Positions 14,401 to 27,647 of a stretch of DNA of 64,000 bases are shown here, piece by piece. The position numbers and the translations under genes are program-made. This DNA comes from Motacilla alba alba. Lineage: Eukaryota; Chordata; Aves; Passeriformes; Motacillidae. The DNA is taken from assembly GCF_015832195.1 (NCBI RefSeq), contig NC_052021.1, forward strand, positions 25,774,286 through 25,838,285, given 5' to 3'. The notes under the pieces were generated by a model. That model was given only the letters and a program-made list of their open reading frames with translations, was not told the DNA's origin and searched no databases. The first letter of the stretch is position 1. Each line of letters starts with the position of its first letter.

Positions 14401-15514
14401 TTTTTATGTCACTGCTGCTGCTGTGTCAGGGCAGTGGTATTAATTCTGGACGCTTTATCAAAAAAATTTCCTTTTGTGTTTCCTTCTTGCAGCCTCAAAT
14501 CAAGTAAAACAAATAATGAAACTATCAGGACTGAAGAAAGGAACAAAGTATTGGGCTTTTTATTACTTACAAAATTTATTTCAGTGCTGTTTCAGCCTGC
14601 TCCCATCCTTGCCAAAAGGCAAACATCTGGATATATTTTATGGAAACAAATTACTGGGCTTCTGTGGCCACATCACGGTGCTGCACAGCACAGGGCCCTA
14701 AAGGTGTGCAGCACCTTTATATGCATTTCAAAAGCACAAATAAGGAACAGAAGGATTTTTACACGGTGCTGATTTTATGTACAACACTGTCATTTCTAAA
14801 TGTATGCTCACCATGCACTTGCAGCTTGGTACACCTGGTGAATTTGTCAAAATTGCAAAAGATGCCAGGAAAAGGCTATTTGCAGCCCATCTCTGGTTCA
14901 GTGATATTTGTGATAGTTTGACAGCCACAATTTTGCTGTGAGGTGTAGATTTTGGTTTTTTTTTTTCACTTGGGAGGTGTTAAACAACTGTTTCTTTATA
15001 AATGTTATTGCTTGTGGAGAGCAGAAATCTAAAATAAAAAAATCTTGAAAAATGAAATTTTCTTATTCCCTTGAGCAATAATTGATTTTTTTCACTTCAC
15101 TAAAATGCTTAAGGCTTTACCTCTTTATCTGAAATTACTCTGGGAAATCATTTCCAAAATTAGCCTGGGATGGCAAAGCCAGGTTTTCTGCAATCTCAAG
15201 CACATCTTGTGCTCCCCTTAACTGCTATTTGAAACAAGGTCTGAGCCAACACTTGCTGTCTGCTAATGGAGTTACTCCATGTAAGCACAGTTTATTTGCA
15301 TAGACATCTGGATTACCAGAAGATGAGGTTTACATTTGGACTGACAGAACACACATGTGCACACACGCTAAATTTTTCAACATCCTAATGTATATAGTGG
15401 GGTCTAAAAAATGAAAAATATCAGACCTAAAATTCTTACATTACTCCTGAATTAGGGTTGAGTGGATTTTTATTGTCTGGGAACTTGCAATATTGCAAAT
15501 GGAATAACCAGGTT
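8464..15514. other. Unique non-coding DNA
   Basis: No recognised gene or transposable element. ORFs of 103-132 codons (such as 13369-13767 plus and the overlapping set at 14028-14385 on both strands) lie in locally GC-richer patches and conflict with each other across frames, as chance ORFs do. Confidence 0.55.
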
Positions 15515-15550
15515 AAAAAAAAAAAAAAAGAAAAAAAGAAAAAAGAAAAA
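15515..15550. repeat. Poly(A)/A-rich tract
   Basis: A run of 15 A followed by A-rich groups separated by single G residues. It is not preceded by a recognisable retroposed gene or polyadenylation signal, so it is called simple low-complexity DNA. Confidence 0.8.
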
Positions 15551-15950
15551 ATATCTCTTTAAAGGAAAGATATAAGTGAAAGCTGAAACAAAAATATTCA
15601 TCTTTATTCAGAACCTCTCAATTTCCACTTCCACACAGTAAACTTGCTTTTAAGGCAGCAATGTGCAGAAAAATACATGCAAATTTCTGAAAGATTGAAT
15701 GCAGTGTTTCATTGTGCTGGCTACAGCCAAAATAGCATGATTGGACTGACCTTTAGAACATCAACATCAAATAGAAACTTTTTTTGTCTTTTGCAGGATG
15801 TTTAAGGATAATCCATTTCCCCTACCCAAACATATTGATTCCTTCTTCTTTCCTGGTGAGCAAACAAATGTCTTCTGTCTTTGCAAAACACACATTAACC
15901 TTTTCTTCTGTGTGTGAATGAACACAAACCATAAACACCAATTTTAGACA

Positions 15951-16016
15951 CATATATATATTGTTTGCAGTATGTGTGTATGTGTATGTCTGTGTCTGTG
16001 TGTGAGTGTGTGTGCA
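15951..16016. repeat. Imperfect (TG)n microsatellite
   Basis: An AT dinucleotide run (15952-15960) is followed by imperfect TG repeats with TATG and TCTG interruptions. The interruptions suggest an old array. It generates short spurious ORFs on both strands. Confidence 0.8.
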
Positions 16017-18051
16017 ATGTTTGCATTAGTAAGATTCCATGTCACCAAAAAAAGGTGTATGACCCTTTGAGAAACCACAGAACTGAGTATCTCTTGAGTG
16101 GTACCACTATTATCTGTGGTACAAACCGTGCTACTGCCCTGAGCCAGGGGTGGAAGGGGAAGCCTCATGGGCAGAGGAATTTCACCATTGGCTTTGCTTG
16201 TCCACCCCAGCAGTTCACTGCCTTCTCCAGAGAGATGGTAAGGAGAGGGGTCATCCCAGGCCCTTTGTGACAAAGGGACATAAACCAGGGGGGGCTGCCA
16301 CCTCCTAGGAAAATCTCTCTGGAGGAAGAACTGTGATGACAAACCAGCAGTCACAGCCAGAGCAGCTTTTCATGCCCGAGTCCCAGCCAGGGCAATCACA
16401 GAAGTGTTTGGATCTGCAGCTCACATCCTTGTGCCAGCTTGGCTTGGCCAAGGGGTCCTGGCATCCACAGGCAGAAGAATGAAACTAAACCCACCCCATG
16501 CAAACCACAGCACAGTGCTGCTCTCTGCCTGATGGTTAACTCTAAGATTGCTAATTAACATCTCCTTATTAACAGAGCCAGGCAAGAGGCCTCAGCAAAA
16601 TGTAATTTGAAGACTTGAAGTAAAGGGAGAAGGGATGCAGTTTTATTGCTTTGAAAACTGTACTTTAGAGGAATTAAACATTGGAAAATGTCAAGAGCTC
16701 AGAATGAAGTGTTTGAAATTATCTTTTTATGTATTTATTTACGGCTTATTGGTTCAATGGAAAAAAAAAAAAAAAACACATCAAGGGTTTGATTTTTTCA
16801 TTCCGTCTTATAAGAAGGGAAAAATTTCTCATGTCCCAAATTCTCCAAGGGTGAAATAACATTTTTTTTCTAAGGTTTGGCTGAGCAAGGGTCACTGCTG
16901 ATTTCCCATGTTAGTTTCCATGGATTCTTCCCATTAATATATCTCACATCTATCCACTGCTATGCATAGCAGGTTCTTGAGAGTACAGGGTGCCTTAGAG
17001 TTCTCTGTGTATGCACAGCGATAATGCATCAGTCAGCACTCAGTAAGGCTTTGCAAATTGAGACAAGATATTGACACCTTAGTATAAGGAATTAATTACT
17101 TTATTCTAGACCAGACTTATAAGCTTTGATCTCACTTTCAGTGGATGATCAAAGCTGGACACCAACTTGGTAGCCAGACCAAATCTATGTAACACAGGGT
17201 GTGTCAAGTGTCCACCAAAGTCCTGAGACCCCCAAAGAAGAGCCAAATTCTTTGTCACAGGACAACTACACTGTGCGGAACCCGGTCACCCTCGTGCCCC
17301 CTCCTGAGCCTGGAAGTCTTTAAAAACTTAAGGAGTCTCATCCAAAAACTGGAAGCTGTAAATTTTGTCATACAAGCAGAGCAGAGTAAGGGGTGTTTGT
17401 AGTAATGGAGTAGGGACGTCTTCAGTCAATCAGTTCCTCAAAGTGCACAGAACAGATAATTTTTCCAGCACTGTTATTATCCCCTTCATAAGCACGAAAT
17501 TTCCACAAGTTTGTGGAAGCTCAAAAGCTGCTGGCCATCACGTATTCAGATATCTTCTCTGTTGCAGCAAGAATACTGGCAGCCTCTCTTCCAGGGGCGC
17601 CCATCACAGCTCTGAAAAGATTCTGTATAATTGGAAAATTAGCCAAGCGCAAACAGGTGTCAGTGGGTGATGGTACAGGGAGATACAGTCCTCTTATCTC
17701 ACTGTTTGCAAACCTGGCCTGGCCCTCAACAAAGGATTTACCAGTCCCAATGGTAAAGGAAAAAATGGCTTTGGAATGTGTCTGAACAGCATGCAGGGGG
17801 CTCTGGTAGTGAGCTGGGCTGAATCTACCAGCTGTTCATGCTGTTTAACTCTCCAAGCTAATTCAATGCAAAGCCCTGCTACATCTTAAAAAGCAAGTAC
17901 CCATTAAGAGAGCTGATGGGGGAAAATTAATTTACCACTTAACATTACACTGATCAATAATCTATTAACTCTAACCTTGCTAGCAGTGGACTTTGCTATG
18001 ATTTATGGTCAATCATTTGAACTCTCATTCCTCCAGAGTTAGAACCATGAT
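16017..18051. other. Unique non-coding DNA with an A16 run
   Basis: Nothing gene-like is recognised. A 16-base poly(A) run lies at 16761-16776. Short ORFs here (101 codons or fewer) have no support. Confidence 0.55.
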
Positions 18052-18077
18052 AAAATAAAAAAAAAAAAAAAAAAAAA
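18052..18077. repeat. Poly(A) tract
   Basis: About 20 consecutive A residues after a short A-rich lead-in. No retroposed sequence is identified upstream. Confidence 0.85.
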
Positions 18078-20786
18078 GATAGATTTTCAGTGGGCAGTAA
18101 TTTAAACATTTAACCATTACATGCAGGCTTAATATTAATGGGATTTGTCTTGGATTTGTCATGGGAATGTTACAAACTCTTGAAAATTAGTCCATGCTTT
18201 CCTTTCTTTCACTACAGAAAAAAAAGCTGCTTGCCTCCAGTCTGTACCAAAGACAGGTCATCTCCTACCTGTTCCTTGTAGTGGCTTCCTATCACCTTTC
18301 TTAGAAATCAAGTTCACAACTCCCAGACAGTGCATATGCTGCTATCTGACCTGCCTGTTGGCAGGTGCAAAAAGAATTACTCTGGCATGGCAGAGGCTGA
18401 GCTGCAGCAAGTGTCATCAAGATTGATGACTTCATCATGGCAAGCTGGACAAATCAATCAGAGCCCTCGAAGGCAGGGAGAAAGACCAGACCCCATTACC
18501 CATCCAACCCATCTGTCACCATGATCTCCAAACACTGCTCAGCACTGGCTGAGGATGGACTCCACACCTCACTGCTGCCCTCAGTTCCTGAGACATCCTG
18601 CAAATGCCCCTGACCCTGCACGATTTCCTATGCCAGGTACTTTGCATGGCTCACTGGGAACATCCCAGCCAGCAGTATGAGTGTGACCAGCTGAATTGCC
18701 CCCACTGCAATTAGACTTCCCAGGAAACCTCTGCTTTGATTCAGACAGCTCTCAGGGTGTGCCATCTACTTTCCTTTCACTGGAAATCAGCCAGAGAAGC
18801 ATATTTCTACTATCACTTAAAGGGTGAAAGACCTTATGTTAGCTGAGCAAGTGTTAAGGGACATTAAAACAGGAGGGGAAAAGAAAAAAGAAAGAAAGCA
18901 GACACTGGTAAAACTTTTGTAACGCAAGATTAGACAGGGCTTATCTGACCTGCCAGAGAGACTAAGAAGGAGGCAGGCTATAAAGCAAAGACGATGTATT
19001 GTCTCTTCTCCATTGCTCTAATATTCTGCCTGTGATGACGTGAGATTCTCCAGGCAAGAAAAGAACCCCCCACCTCCACAGGGCACCGTGTCCTTGAAAG
19101 AAATGCGAGTGTGCAGGTGTATGATTCATTCCTTTGGTTAGGCATAGACTGAAGAACTCTTTTGCTCTTCAAAGCAGCCCACTCCACAGAGAGACATCTG
19201 GTAAATCCTACATGAGTTAATCTCCTGCCACAGTCTTGAAAATGCACACAAATGAAACCAGGTTCCTCCTGCTGGCAGCTTCTCTGCATGGGAGGAGATG
19301 ACGAGCCTTGTCCTTGAGAGGTGATTACTCTGCAGGATGTGGAATGGAGCTCCCTGTAGGACAGGGTCTCGCCCCCATGTTGAGAGCTGAAGCAATGACT
19401 GTGAATGAGACTTTTAATGATGGACAAAATAAATCTGTTCTGGTGTATTTGTACCTGATGGAAATTGCAGAAATCTGGGCCAAAGCAAGGACGATTGCTG
19501 GAGGTGGAAGGTGATCCAAAAAGTTGCTGTCCTTTTGCTCTGCCCTCTGCCAGAGACCTTTGAAGGTGTTGAAGTTCCACACTACCTCCTCTGGCTGCTC
19601 TCAGCTGCTCTCTGGTGTTTTCTCCCTGGGAAAACACAACCCCACATGCCTAGTGTGATGCTGTTAATACACCTGTGGCCCTGTGTTTCACCTCCTTAAA
19701 GAAAAATTAAAATTATATCACAGCTCATCCTGAATAAAATATCTTGCAGTTAAGTATCAACAGACCTGGGCTTGTCACTGCAGAAGTGACAGTAGACACT
19801 TAAAGGCACTTCAGTTTCTACCCACAAGGTGCCAGCCTGTGTCATGACCTATCAAAATATCTTTGGAGATCTAAGCTTTCTGTGGGAGTTTCTTGCCTGT
19901 GATTTAACAGGGGACACATCTAATCCTATGGGGTGTCCCAGGGCAAATTCACAGCAATTCAACATTTTAACAGGTTGAACAGATTAAGACATTTTCCTGC
20001 CATTCTCATCTCAAATTTGGTACAGTGGGATGTACAACTTTGCTAAAGGATGGTGAAAGTCAGATGTGTAGAAAAGTTTGGGCACTATGCTCTGACACAG
20101 ACCATCATTTATACAAATGAAGGTTTTTCTGCAGAGGGAGAGGGGCCTGAATTGCAAGCCGCTTCTTGCAGCCCAGCAAGAAAGAAGACTGGATCTTGTG
20201 GGTTGCTCCATACAGGTCAGGGTTAAACTGATGGCACTGATGAAAAGTAAATGGAAGCTATTACGTAAAAAGAATTGCATAATGTTCCCAGATGTTTTCA
20301 ATTTTCTGAGTACTTCTAAAAATAAAATGAACTTTTAATACTTAATCAACATAGTTATTCATTCTCTTTTACCCAAGATGAAATTTCCCATGAATTTTTT
20401 ATGGATACACGTTAGTTATTATTGCCTTTGGCTTCCTGGTTCAGACACAGTTGTGCCCTCTGTTCCACTGATTGTACAAATTATCCCCCACTGCACAGAC
20501 TGGGTACACTCTTAAGTCCTTGAAAGCTCTTCAATTGATTTGGCTTAGCTAGACTTACTTCAGGAGAGGAAGATTTTCAGGAATGCTATCTAATGGTAAC
20601 ACAGCTCACTCAGTAGAATCTGGTCACAGACCCATGTAATCCCCTACCCTGGACTGGCACCCATCTCCTACAGAGCCTGGAGCAGCCTGGCAGGATGGGC
20701 AGGGTGGGATGTGGCTTTTTGTGGATGCATGTCTACTATTTATTTCTTTTCATATTATCCTGCACTCGTAGGTGCTGGTGGTAAGG
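18078..20786. other. Unique non-coding DNA
   Basis: Contains a 219-codon minus-strand ORF (18978-19637). It has no recognised domain, signal peptide or repeat, and shorter ORFs overlap it on the plus strand. An ORF of this length is not unexpected once in 128 kb of six-frame sequence at near-50% local GC. No interspersed repeat was recognised. Confidence 0.5.
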
Positions 20787-20861
20787 ATGCTTCGAGCATG
20801 GCAAAATGAAGACTTAATCTGATGGTGCCAGACTGGATTTCTCTTTTCAATTTCTCTATGC
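20787..20861 (+). repeat. Dispersed 75-bp repeat, copy 1
   Basis: This segment and 22527-22601 align without gaps at roughly 85% identity by eye. They share 'tcgagcatgg', 'ttaatctgatggtgccag' and 'ctggatttctcttttcaat'. Flanks on both sides do not match. Each copy starts with a small hairpin-capable motif, ATGC-NTCGA-GCAT. The family is not recognised: it may be a fragment of an unidentified interspersed repeat or an old local duplication. Confidence 0.65.
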
Positions 20862-22526
20862 ATCCAGTACTAATACAAACATCCACTGCAGGGAGAGGAA
20901 GCCTTTAGGCACAGTAAATCAGTGGGATTTTTTTTTTTTTCACTCTGGACTTAAATGACTCGGTGATTTTTATTCCTATGTTTTTTGCATAGCATTCTAC
21001 AACACATGTCCTTAAAGACCAGAATGTGTTTTCTTGATATATCAGAGATGAAATCCCAACTGCTATGTGCCTAAGGTCCTCGTGCAAATGCACAGGATGC
21101 ATCTTGGTGAACAGATGATTCAAAAGGAAAAGGAGCACAGAGAAAGCTCGAGCAGCCACTGAGAGGCTGATGGGATTGTCTGAACAAATCTGAATTCTTG
21201 CATGACCACCTCCTGAAAGCAGAGTGCTGTGAACAACAACCACAGAAAATGACCAGGGCGATATTGAGCTGTCAGCCAGAGACAACAGAGAGGACACTCA
21301 AGTGGCATGTCAGATCCATGTAAAAAATAAAAGCCTGCAGCTTCCAAATGTTTCTGTGAGTGCTTTAGCTTGTCATGCCACCTCCCATCTCTAAGGAAAT
21401 CATGAACCATCAGCAGGGAGGACTTTGTGTCAGGGACAGGTGAAAAGCAGGAAGGAACAGGATTGGTATCAATCCAAGCACAGCTACTGCTTGGCCCAGT
21501 ACCAGCACCAGCCTCTGCTCAGCACGTGCCACACATAAAGCAGGAGATTGCCCACCAGCACCATGCAGCCACAATTGCAAAGCTGAAAGGCAATAGCCCA
21601 TTATGCTGTTTTCAGCAGTGCTGCTCTACACTCAAACGTTGTTTAGCAAAGTGCCTTGTACATCTTTTTTCTGCCAACGTTGGAAAGCCATTTAGAACAA
21701 GCCATTGAGCTTTATTTTATTTTACTTAATTTTTTTTCCAAATGCATTAAGATAAATATGTATATTAGCAGTCACTAGGGCAAACAGAAAATATTCATTT
21801 GCATTTATCACAAGCAGTTAGAACCCTACTACGCTTTACCTCTCATAGAAGGAATTTTTTTCTGTGATGAATTAATCTTTATGAGCTACTTTTTATTTCC
21901 TTCATTTCTTTGCGGCGACCACAGATTTTTTAAAAAAAGAAAAGGAGTGCTAATTCTTTTGTTCTGTGAATTGTATTTTCTCTAACCACTATTTATAAAG
22001 GGATGACTGAAACTCAGCTAAAGTACTACCACTCAAAAACCTAAAAAGACCAGAATATTTACTTCTGTCTTCAGCCCTAAATATTTCCACTGAATCTCCA
22101 GGAGCCCTTGAAAGGGAAACATTTTCGTAATGACCCAGTGCAGTCACCAGGAGCTGCTGCATTCTGAAATTAGCAGCATACTCCCCACAGGTTATTCAAT
22201 TTGGTCTCAGTTCATGGAAACCACTGAACAGATTGATCTGGACTGCCATCAAGCTCATTATAAAGAGTTGTGGGAAAAACAGGAGAGTGAGGGCAGGGTC
22301 CAGGAGGCTTCCATGGGGTGTGCAGCTGTATTAACACATATTGTCAATGTGCTGCAAGAACTGCAGTCACCAAACACCCATCCCAAAAGTGCACTGAACC
22401 CTACAACCTCCCTCCTTTCTCTTATCCTCTGCCCATTATCATGTAGAGAGTTTTTAATTTCCAAACCTTACACTTTTTCACTTTTCTGGTTTTTAGAGAA
22501 GTTCCTCTGTCTCCCTGCCACCATTC
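20862..22526. other. Unique non-coding DNA between the two 75-bp repeats
   Basis: No gene or known repeat is recognised. Low-complexity T-rich runs occur at 20929-20940 and 21713-21740. Several ORFs of 90-163 codons occur in conflicting frames without support. Confidence 0.5.
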
Positions 22527-22601
22527 ATGCCTCGAGCATGGTGAGACAGAGAATTAATCTGATGGTGCCAGGCTGGATTTCTCTTTTCAATTTCTCCAGG
22601 T
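22527..22601 (+). repeat. Dispersed 75-bp repeat, copy 2
   Basis: Second copy of the segment at 20787-20861, in the same orientation and 1740 bp downstream. About 11 substitutions separate the copies, most of them transitions and clustered just after the ATGC-NTCGA-GCAT hairpin motif. The 3' half, from 'ttaatctgatgg' onward, is nearly identical. Confidence 0.65.
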
Positions 22602-24429
22602 GGCCAAGGCCCCCTGGATAAGCTGCAGAGACCCCTGGGGACAGCACAAGGCTGTCCACAATCATTCCATGATTTTGTGGCTCTGAGGACCACCCGTGGG
22701 ACAATGCAGCTTGACCCTTTGGAGGGCACTGAGCTCTGACTTCCACGCCTCTGCTGCCTATCAGTCGAAAAGTCCATGGTATGAAAAGCCAATTAATTGA
22801 TATTATTTAAAGAGTGCTTTTCAGAGGAGTCCTTTGTTGGAGGGACTGAATCTCAACTCTGTGCTAAATTATGCACAGGAGTTAAGGGAGGTGAGAGTAA
22901 GAAATCCACTGGGTAATCATAATCACTGTGCAATTAGGTTTGATATCATAATAGAAGGTTACTCTCCTAGGGGTAATGCAGAGAGGGTGAACTTTAAAAG
23001 GCCAGATTTTAAAACTGAAAAAAATTATTAACAGAAGGCTCAAGGGCATAGTGAAACTCTTTAACAACTTAGAACAAATTTGTTCCTAGAGTAACTCCTC
23101 TAGCAGCCCCAGGAGTTGTACCAAGGGTGAGTTTGGCTAATGTAATCAGTCTGGAGGCTATTTAAGAAGCTGTGCTAGAGAGGCAGATGGTGGTTGGACC
23201 TTTGATCTGAAAATAAGAACAGGAAGAATGAAATTTGCAGGGCTGAGCAGGGTTTATTGAAAATAAACATTCTTTTAAAAATTAAAAGGAGGTCTGATTA
23301 AAGAGAAGAAGAGAGAGTAGAGTAAATGCAGACAAGCTACAAAGGAAAGGGATGTAGAGATATAGGTCCATAAAAAAAAATCAAGGTATTTCTGATGCAG
23401 TAGAGAAGAAAAAAATTAAACCCCCAACCAGGCATATAATGAGTGAAACTTAGAAAGCGCTGTTGTTATGTGACAGCTTTATTGTACCTAATTAACTCAA
23501 ATATATGTATCTGCTGGAAGACACCACTCTCCATGGTTACTTGCTGTCAGATGTGCTAAAGCAGGCATTTCTTCTGCACAGCCCTCTATCTTTGTGGGGA
23601 GAGAGGGAGGCTGAAAATCAGAGGATGCTGAAGCAGGAATAAAACCTTGGCCCGAGTTATTTGTATGGATGTAACTAAAGAGATTCCTTGTCTCTGCTAC
23701 TTTCTGTGGGAAATTAGAGAGTGACTTCAGCAGTGATTTACTTTTACACTGTGGAAGGTGAACAGGACCTGAGGAAGGAGTTATGTGGTGGGGAGCACAT
23801 TGGGGCAGTAAATCACCCAGAGCAGCTGGTTCCCAGCCCAGGCTGTAGAGAAAACACACCACACAATAGTGAACCTGTCAAATAAGGTGCCCTGCTCGCC
23901 TCGCAGGTTGAAATCCCCCTTGAAAACAAACACAAGGATTCAGTGATGGCTCCTATTGTGCAAGGGAGGGAAACCTCCCTGGGAGCTGCTCCAGGAGCAG
24001 AGCCCTGCAGTGCCCGTGGAAATGCTGCCATCCAGGCCTGCCCCCAGCACAGCCAGTGCCAGTTCCTGGGCTGGCTCTCACCCCAAGAGTGACAGACACA
24101 CCCTGAGATGATGCCCCACACCTTGCAGCCACCATCCAGCTACTGCCACACAGAACACAAGCAACTCAGCACGGACGAAACCAGAAAGTTTATTTACACT
24201 TTTTATTATTTTTTTCTTCAAGGTTCCTAAAATGTCACCATTCTTTCCTTTCAGGTTTATGCAGCCTTAAGCACAACAGGCCCTTGACCTCAGCTGTACC
24301 CCATAATGTCACCATTATGAAGGAAATAAATGACAATAGGGAGAAAACCCACTTCAGTCACCGTAAGGAAATATTGTTCCTTCAAAGCAATTCCTCATCT
24401 GAAAAGTTAATAAAATAGTACATAAAGGT
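22602..24429. other. Unique non-coding DNA
   Basis: No gene or repeat is recognised. A 121-codon minus-strand ORF (23497-23862) and its neighbours lack any recognisable feature. Confidence 0.55.
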
Positions 24430-24498
24430 GACCTGGTAGATATAATTTACTTGGCTTTTGAAAATGCTTTTGATAAGGTCCCTCATAAAAGAATATTA
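24430..24498 (+). mobile_element. Old CR1-like LINE fragment, reverse-transcriptase core
   Basis: The plus strand is open over 23 codons and reads DLVDIIYLAFENAFDKVPHK followed by R-I-L. The pattern of an aspartate-led hydrophobic stretch, then AFDKVPHKR, is the conserved region around the first catalytic aspartate motif of CR1/L2-clade non-LTR reverse transcriptases. Similarity is lost on both sides, so this is a small relic of an element older than the CR1 3' ends elsewhere in the window. It cannot encode a functional enzyme. Confidence 0.65.
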
Positions 24499-24499
24499 A

Positions 24500-24576
24500 T
24501 GATAATGAAAATGATCTTACATTTATAGTCATACCTTTCATTCAAATGAATCCTAAAGTGCTTTACAAAGTTTATA
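24500..24576 (+). repeat. Possible ancient amniote interspersed-repeat fragment
   Basis: It contains 'catttatagtcatacctttc' and then 'cctaaagtgctttacaaag', the same kind of core seen at 2936-3012. It directly follows the reverse-transcriptase relic, so both may derive from one old insertion or be nested. The assignment is by pattern only. Confidence 0.35.
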
Positions 24577-27500
24577 CTAACTGGTTGAACAAATCATGCA
24601 TCATACATATCCCCAAAGCATTGTTAGACCTGGGAAAAGGCATGACAGGTATTTAATTACCTAGCATGCTGCCATTCAATATTTTAGGGCAGAGTGTAAA
24701 AGCAAAAGCTACAACCATGTGCAATTAGATTTCATTTAGGCAGGTAAAAGCTACTTTCCAAAGCTGAGATTTGGCTGAAAATCAAGCTCATCTTCTCCCT
24801 TTGCCCCCACCCAAATGTTGAGGGATGCCTTAGGCTGGACAGATGAATGGCTCAGCTGGAAAAAAAGGCATCTTTTTGGGGTTGCTCCCAAATGGACAGT
24901 GACTGTCTCAGGTTGCTCCTGAACATTCAGTCAGATGTTTATGGGCATTTATACTTTGCCATCTAACTCCAGAGAAGCACTGTCGTTTACATTTTCTTCT
25001 CCAAATTTTCCATAGCTTTTTCACCTATGTCCTTCAGCTTCCTCAGCAGCTGCCAATGCTGTCAGCCAGAAGCAGAGCATCTTCAGCTCTCATTAGCCTT
25101 TGGGAAGCAAAATTTCAGCTTTGCTTTGAGGTGCACATCTGAAACACTTCTAATCCAGCCCATTATAATCTTGAAGACAGTTCCAGCCATATTCTGCTTA
25201 GAGAGTATTGGAACACTTAATTTAAAGGCACAAAATGTCCCATTTAATTGCCAGAAATCAAAGGTTTCATATTTTAATTAAGCTTTTAAGAGAACTTTCT
25301 TCATTGCCCTGATTTTTTCTAAAATTTTCCCACTCAGATGTGAAGGTCATTAAAAATATCTTTCCTGATTAAGCAATAGTAAGAATAACTTCACCAGAGT
25401 AGTGTGTACAGTGCAGATACTACCCCAGACCTGACCTTCGCACACTGTCAGTGATCAGCAGATGAACACCACACACTTACTATGCCTGGCTAAGTGTGAA
25501 GGGCTGCCTGAACTTCCAAGTCCTCTATTTCTTGTTACTTGCAAAGAAAGAAGATGCCAAGAAAGCTGAATTACAGCTTCTCCCTAGATACATATTCCTC
25601 CATGGTGAGGATGCTCTGGCAGCTTTTCTACTCTCTCCTAAATGAGCAGCCTAAAACCAGAAACCTGAGCAGGGTAGAAACAAAGCCAGGAAATTAACAG
25701 GTGGGGCTGAAGAGGACCTTGGAGGTACCAAGGTGTCCCTGTTGTGCAGGCAGAAAGATTTCAGCTCATCTGTAACAGCCTTGGGCACACCTTTGAAATG
25801 CTCTGTCTAGCTTCTTCCCAAGGCAGCCCACATTTTGTGTTTGTCACCATCCTGCTGTATTTTTCTCTGAGCTAAACAAAGGACAGGGTCCCTTTCTCCA
25901 TTGTGACAGCTTGTCAGACTTTGCAGCACAATACATATTTCATATCAAAAGAGTCCCCCTCAAATTCAAGTTATATAAATTATATATTGCTAGGTAAACA
26001 TGACCTTCCTCTGCCAATTCTTTCAGTCCAGAGAGGGATGCCAAAAGAACAAAAATCTTGTGAGAACCAGCATCCAGGGCCAAACTGTCAAAAACCTTTA
26101 ACAGGGAGCTGATTTGTCAACAGAAGTCATCATTTCACAGGCACCTTGATTCCTGCTTCAGTGTTTCCCTGACCAAATTGCTGACAGACTTTTGCTGAAT
26201 GATCCTGTGCCTTCACATTATCTTTTATTTCCCACATAACTGTTCTCAGAGGATATGAAGGTCTCATTTTTAGAACAATCTTTTGGAAGAAAGAGGGAAG
26301 AGCAATGCTTATGTGGAAACAGTCTGCCCCACAGGGCAGCAGCACTCCTCCCCTGCCCCCCAGCAGCACATTCACATTCCTGTGGGGGAGCTCTGTCTCA
26401 CCCTGTACTTCCCACTTGCTCTGGAAAGCAAAATCCTTGCTGTTAGGCAGTTTAATTTCAACTGTGAATAAGCAGTCATGTACGTGTGGCCTATTCAAGG
26501 AGGCTCTTTAGGCAAAATAATGGTTTGAAACGTCTTTCTGCTGCCAGGGTGACATAAAGAGGCCTCAGCACGCCACTGAACTGCTGTATCTGCAACCTAG
26601 TAATTTAAACTTTTATCTCCAGTAGGGCCCTTTGCATGTGGTGCACACCTGGCCACTGTAACCTGATCAGCATTTCTGGTTTGTGCCTTTACGATGGGTT
26701 TGAGTGCCCTCAGTGAAGACATTTGCAATGCGGTGAGCCTGCAAGAGGCTCTCAAAAGCCAGGAAAATAAGGGACAGGAAGTTTTCCAAGCATACCCAAA
26801 GCTCAACACTGTCCCACATCTTAACACCCAGGGAGGCAGGTGCAGGCTGCTGGAAACGGGGAAGTAAGAAGGGAATAGACTGGATATTGGTCCCCAATGC
26901 CCTACATTTTGCAAGGCACGCTGACATCTCAGGTTTCAGGGTGCAGATCTCATCCCAGACGCTCTCTCACTTTTGGCACTACAGGCAAGAGGGGAACTTT
27001 TCCTTGGGCAAAGAATTGCTTGAAACATTGCAAGCCAGATGCCGATTGCTACTGGCATTTGTCCTTCAGCAGCAGCTGTCACAGCAGGTTCCTGGGGAGG
27101 TGTGGGAAATGCCTTGCAATTATGTGCCTTGTGATGCACCCCAGAGGAATATTTGGCCATATGTATTTGCACAAGGGTGCACATATTCCCTGCCCAAGAG
27201 GGTCCATGCTGGGTGCATAACAAAATTGCTCTCCATTGAAAGCCTGTTTCTGGGGTATCTGAAGGCTCCCTTACACTGGTGGAAATGCCAGTCCCCAGCA
27301 AGATCTCTATCTGATTTTGCCTTGCTGTTTCCTGCCTTGTGTTATTCCTACAGCCAGTTGAATCCCCCTTTGCTAGGGGCTGTATCTCAGCTGTTCTCAG
27401 AATTTCTGAGCAGATAGGAACTGGGCTCCCTGCCCACATCCTGTACCTGCAGCTGATCCTAGACATTAAGGGCAACTGTGGCAGATGCAGTGTTAAATCA

Positions 27501-27647
27501 CTTGCTGTCCTGGAAACTCACTCTGCTCTGGAGTCCATGGGACAGTCCACAGGGAAGACTTCATTTGTTTTGTCACTGTGTCCCCCTTTTCTAAGCATGA
27601 GCAGAAAGGCTGTGGGGATGGCAGCTTCCAGTATTCCTTTTGAAAAG
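24577..27647. other. Unique non-coding DNA
   Basis: No gene or known repeat is recognised. A plus-strand ORF of 176 codons (26887-27417) and an antisense ORF of 179 codons (26936-27475) overlap almost completely. Neither has a domain or a compositional signature of a protein, and the mutual overlap in GC-richer DNA suggests a local lack of stop codons rather than coding. Confidence 0.5.

Noticed and set aside
18978..19637. 219-codon minus-strand ORF
   Set aside because: No domain, signal peptide, repeat or homology is recognisable, plus-strand ORFs overlap it, and an ORF of this length is not surprising across six frames of 64 kb.
26887..27475. Overlapping sense and antisense ORFs of 176 and 179 codons
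   Set aside because: Two long ORFs exactly opposite each other suggest a local lack of stop codons in GC-richer DNA. Neither has a recognisable feature or exon-like boundaries.
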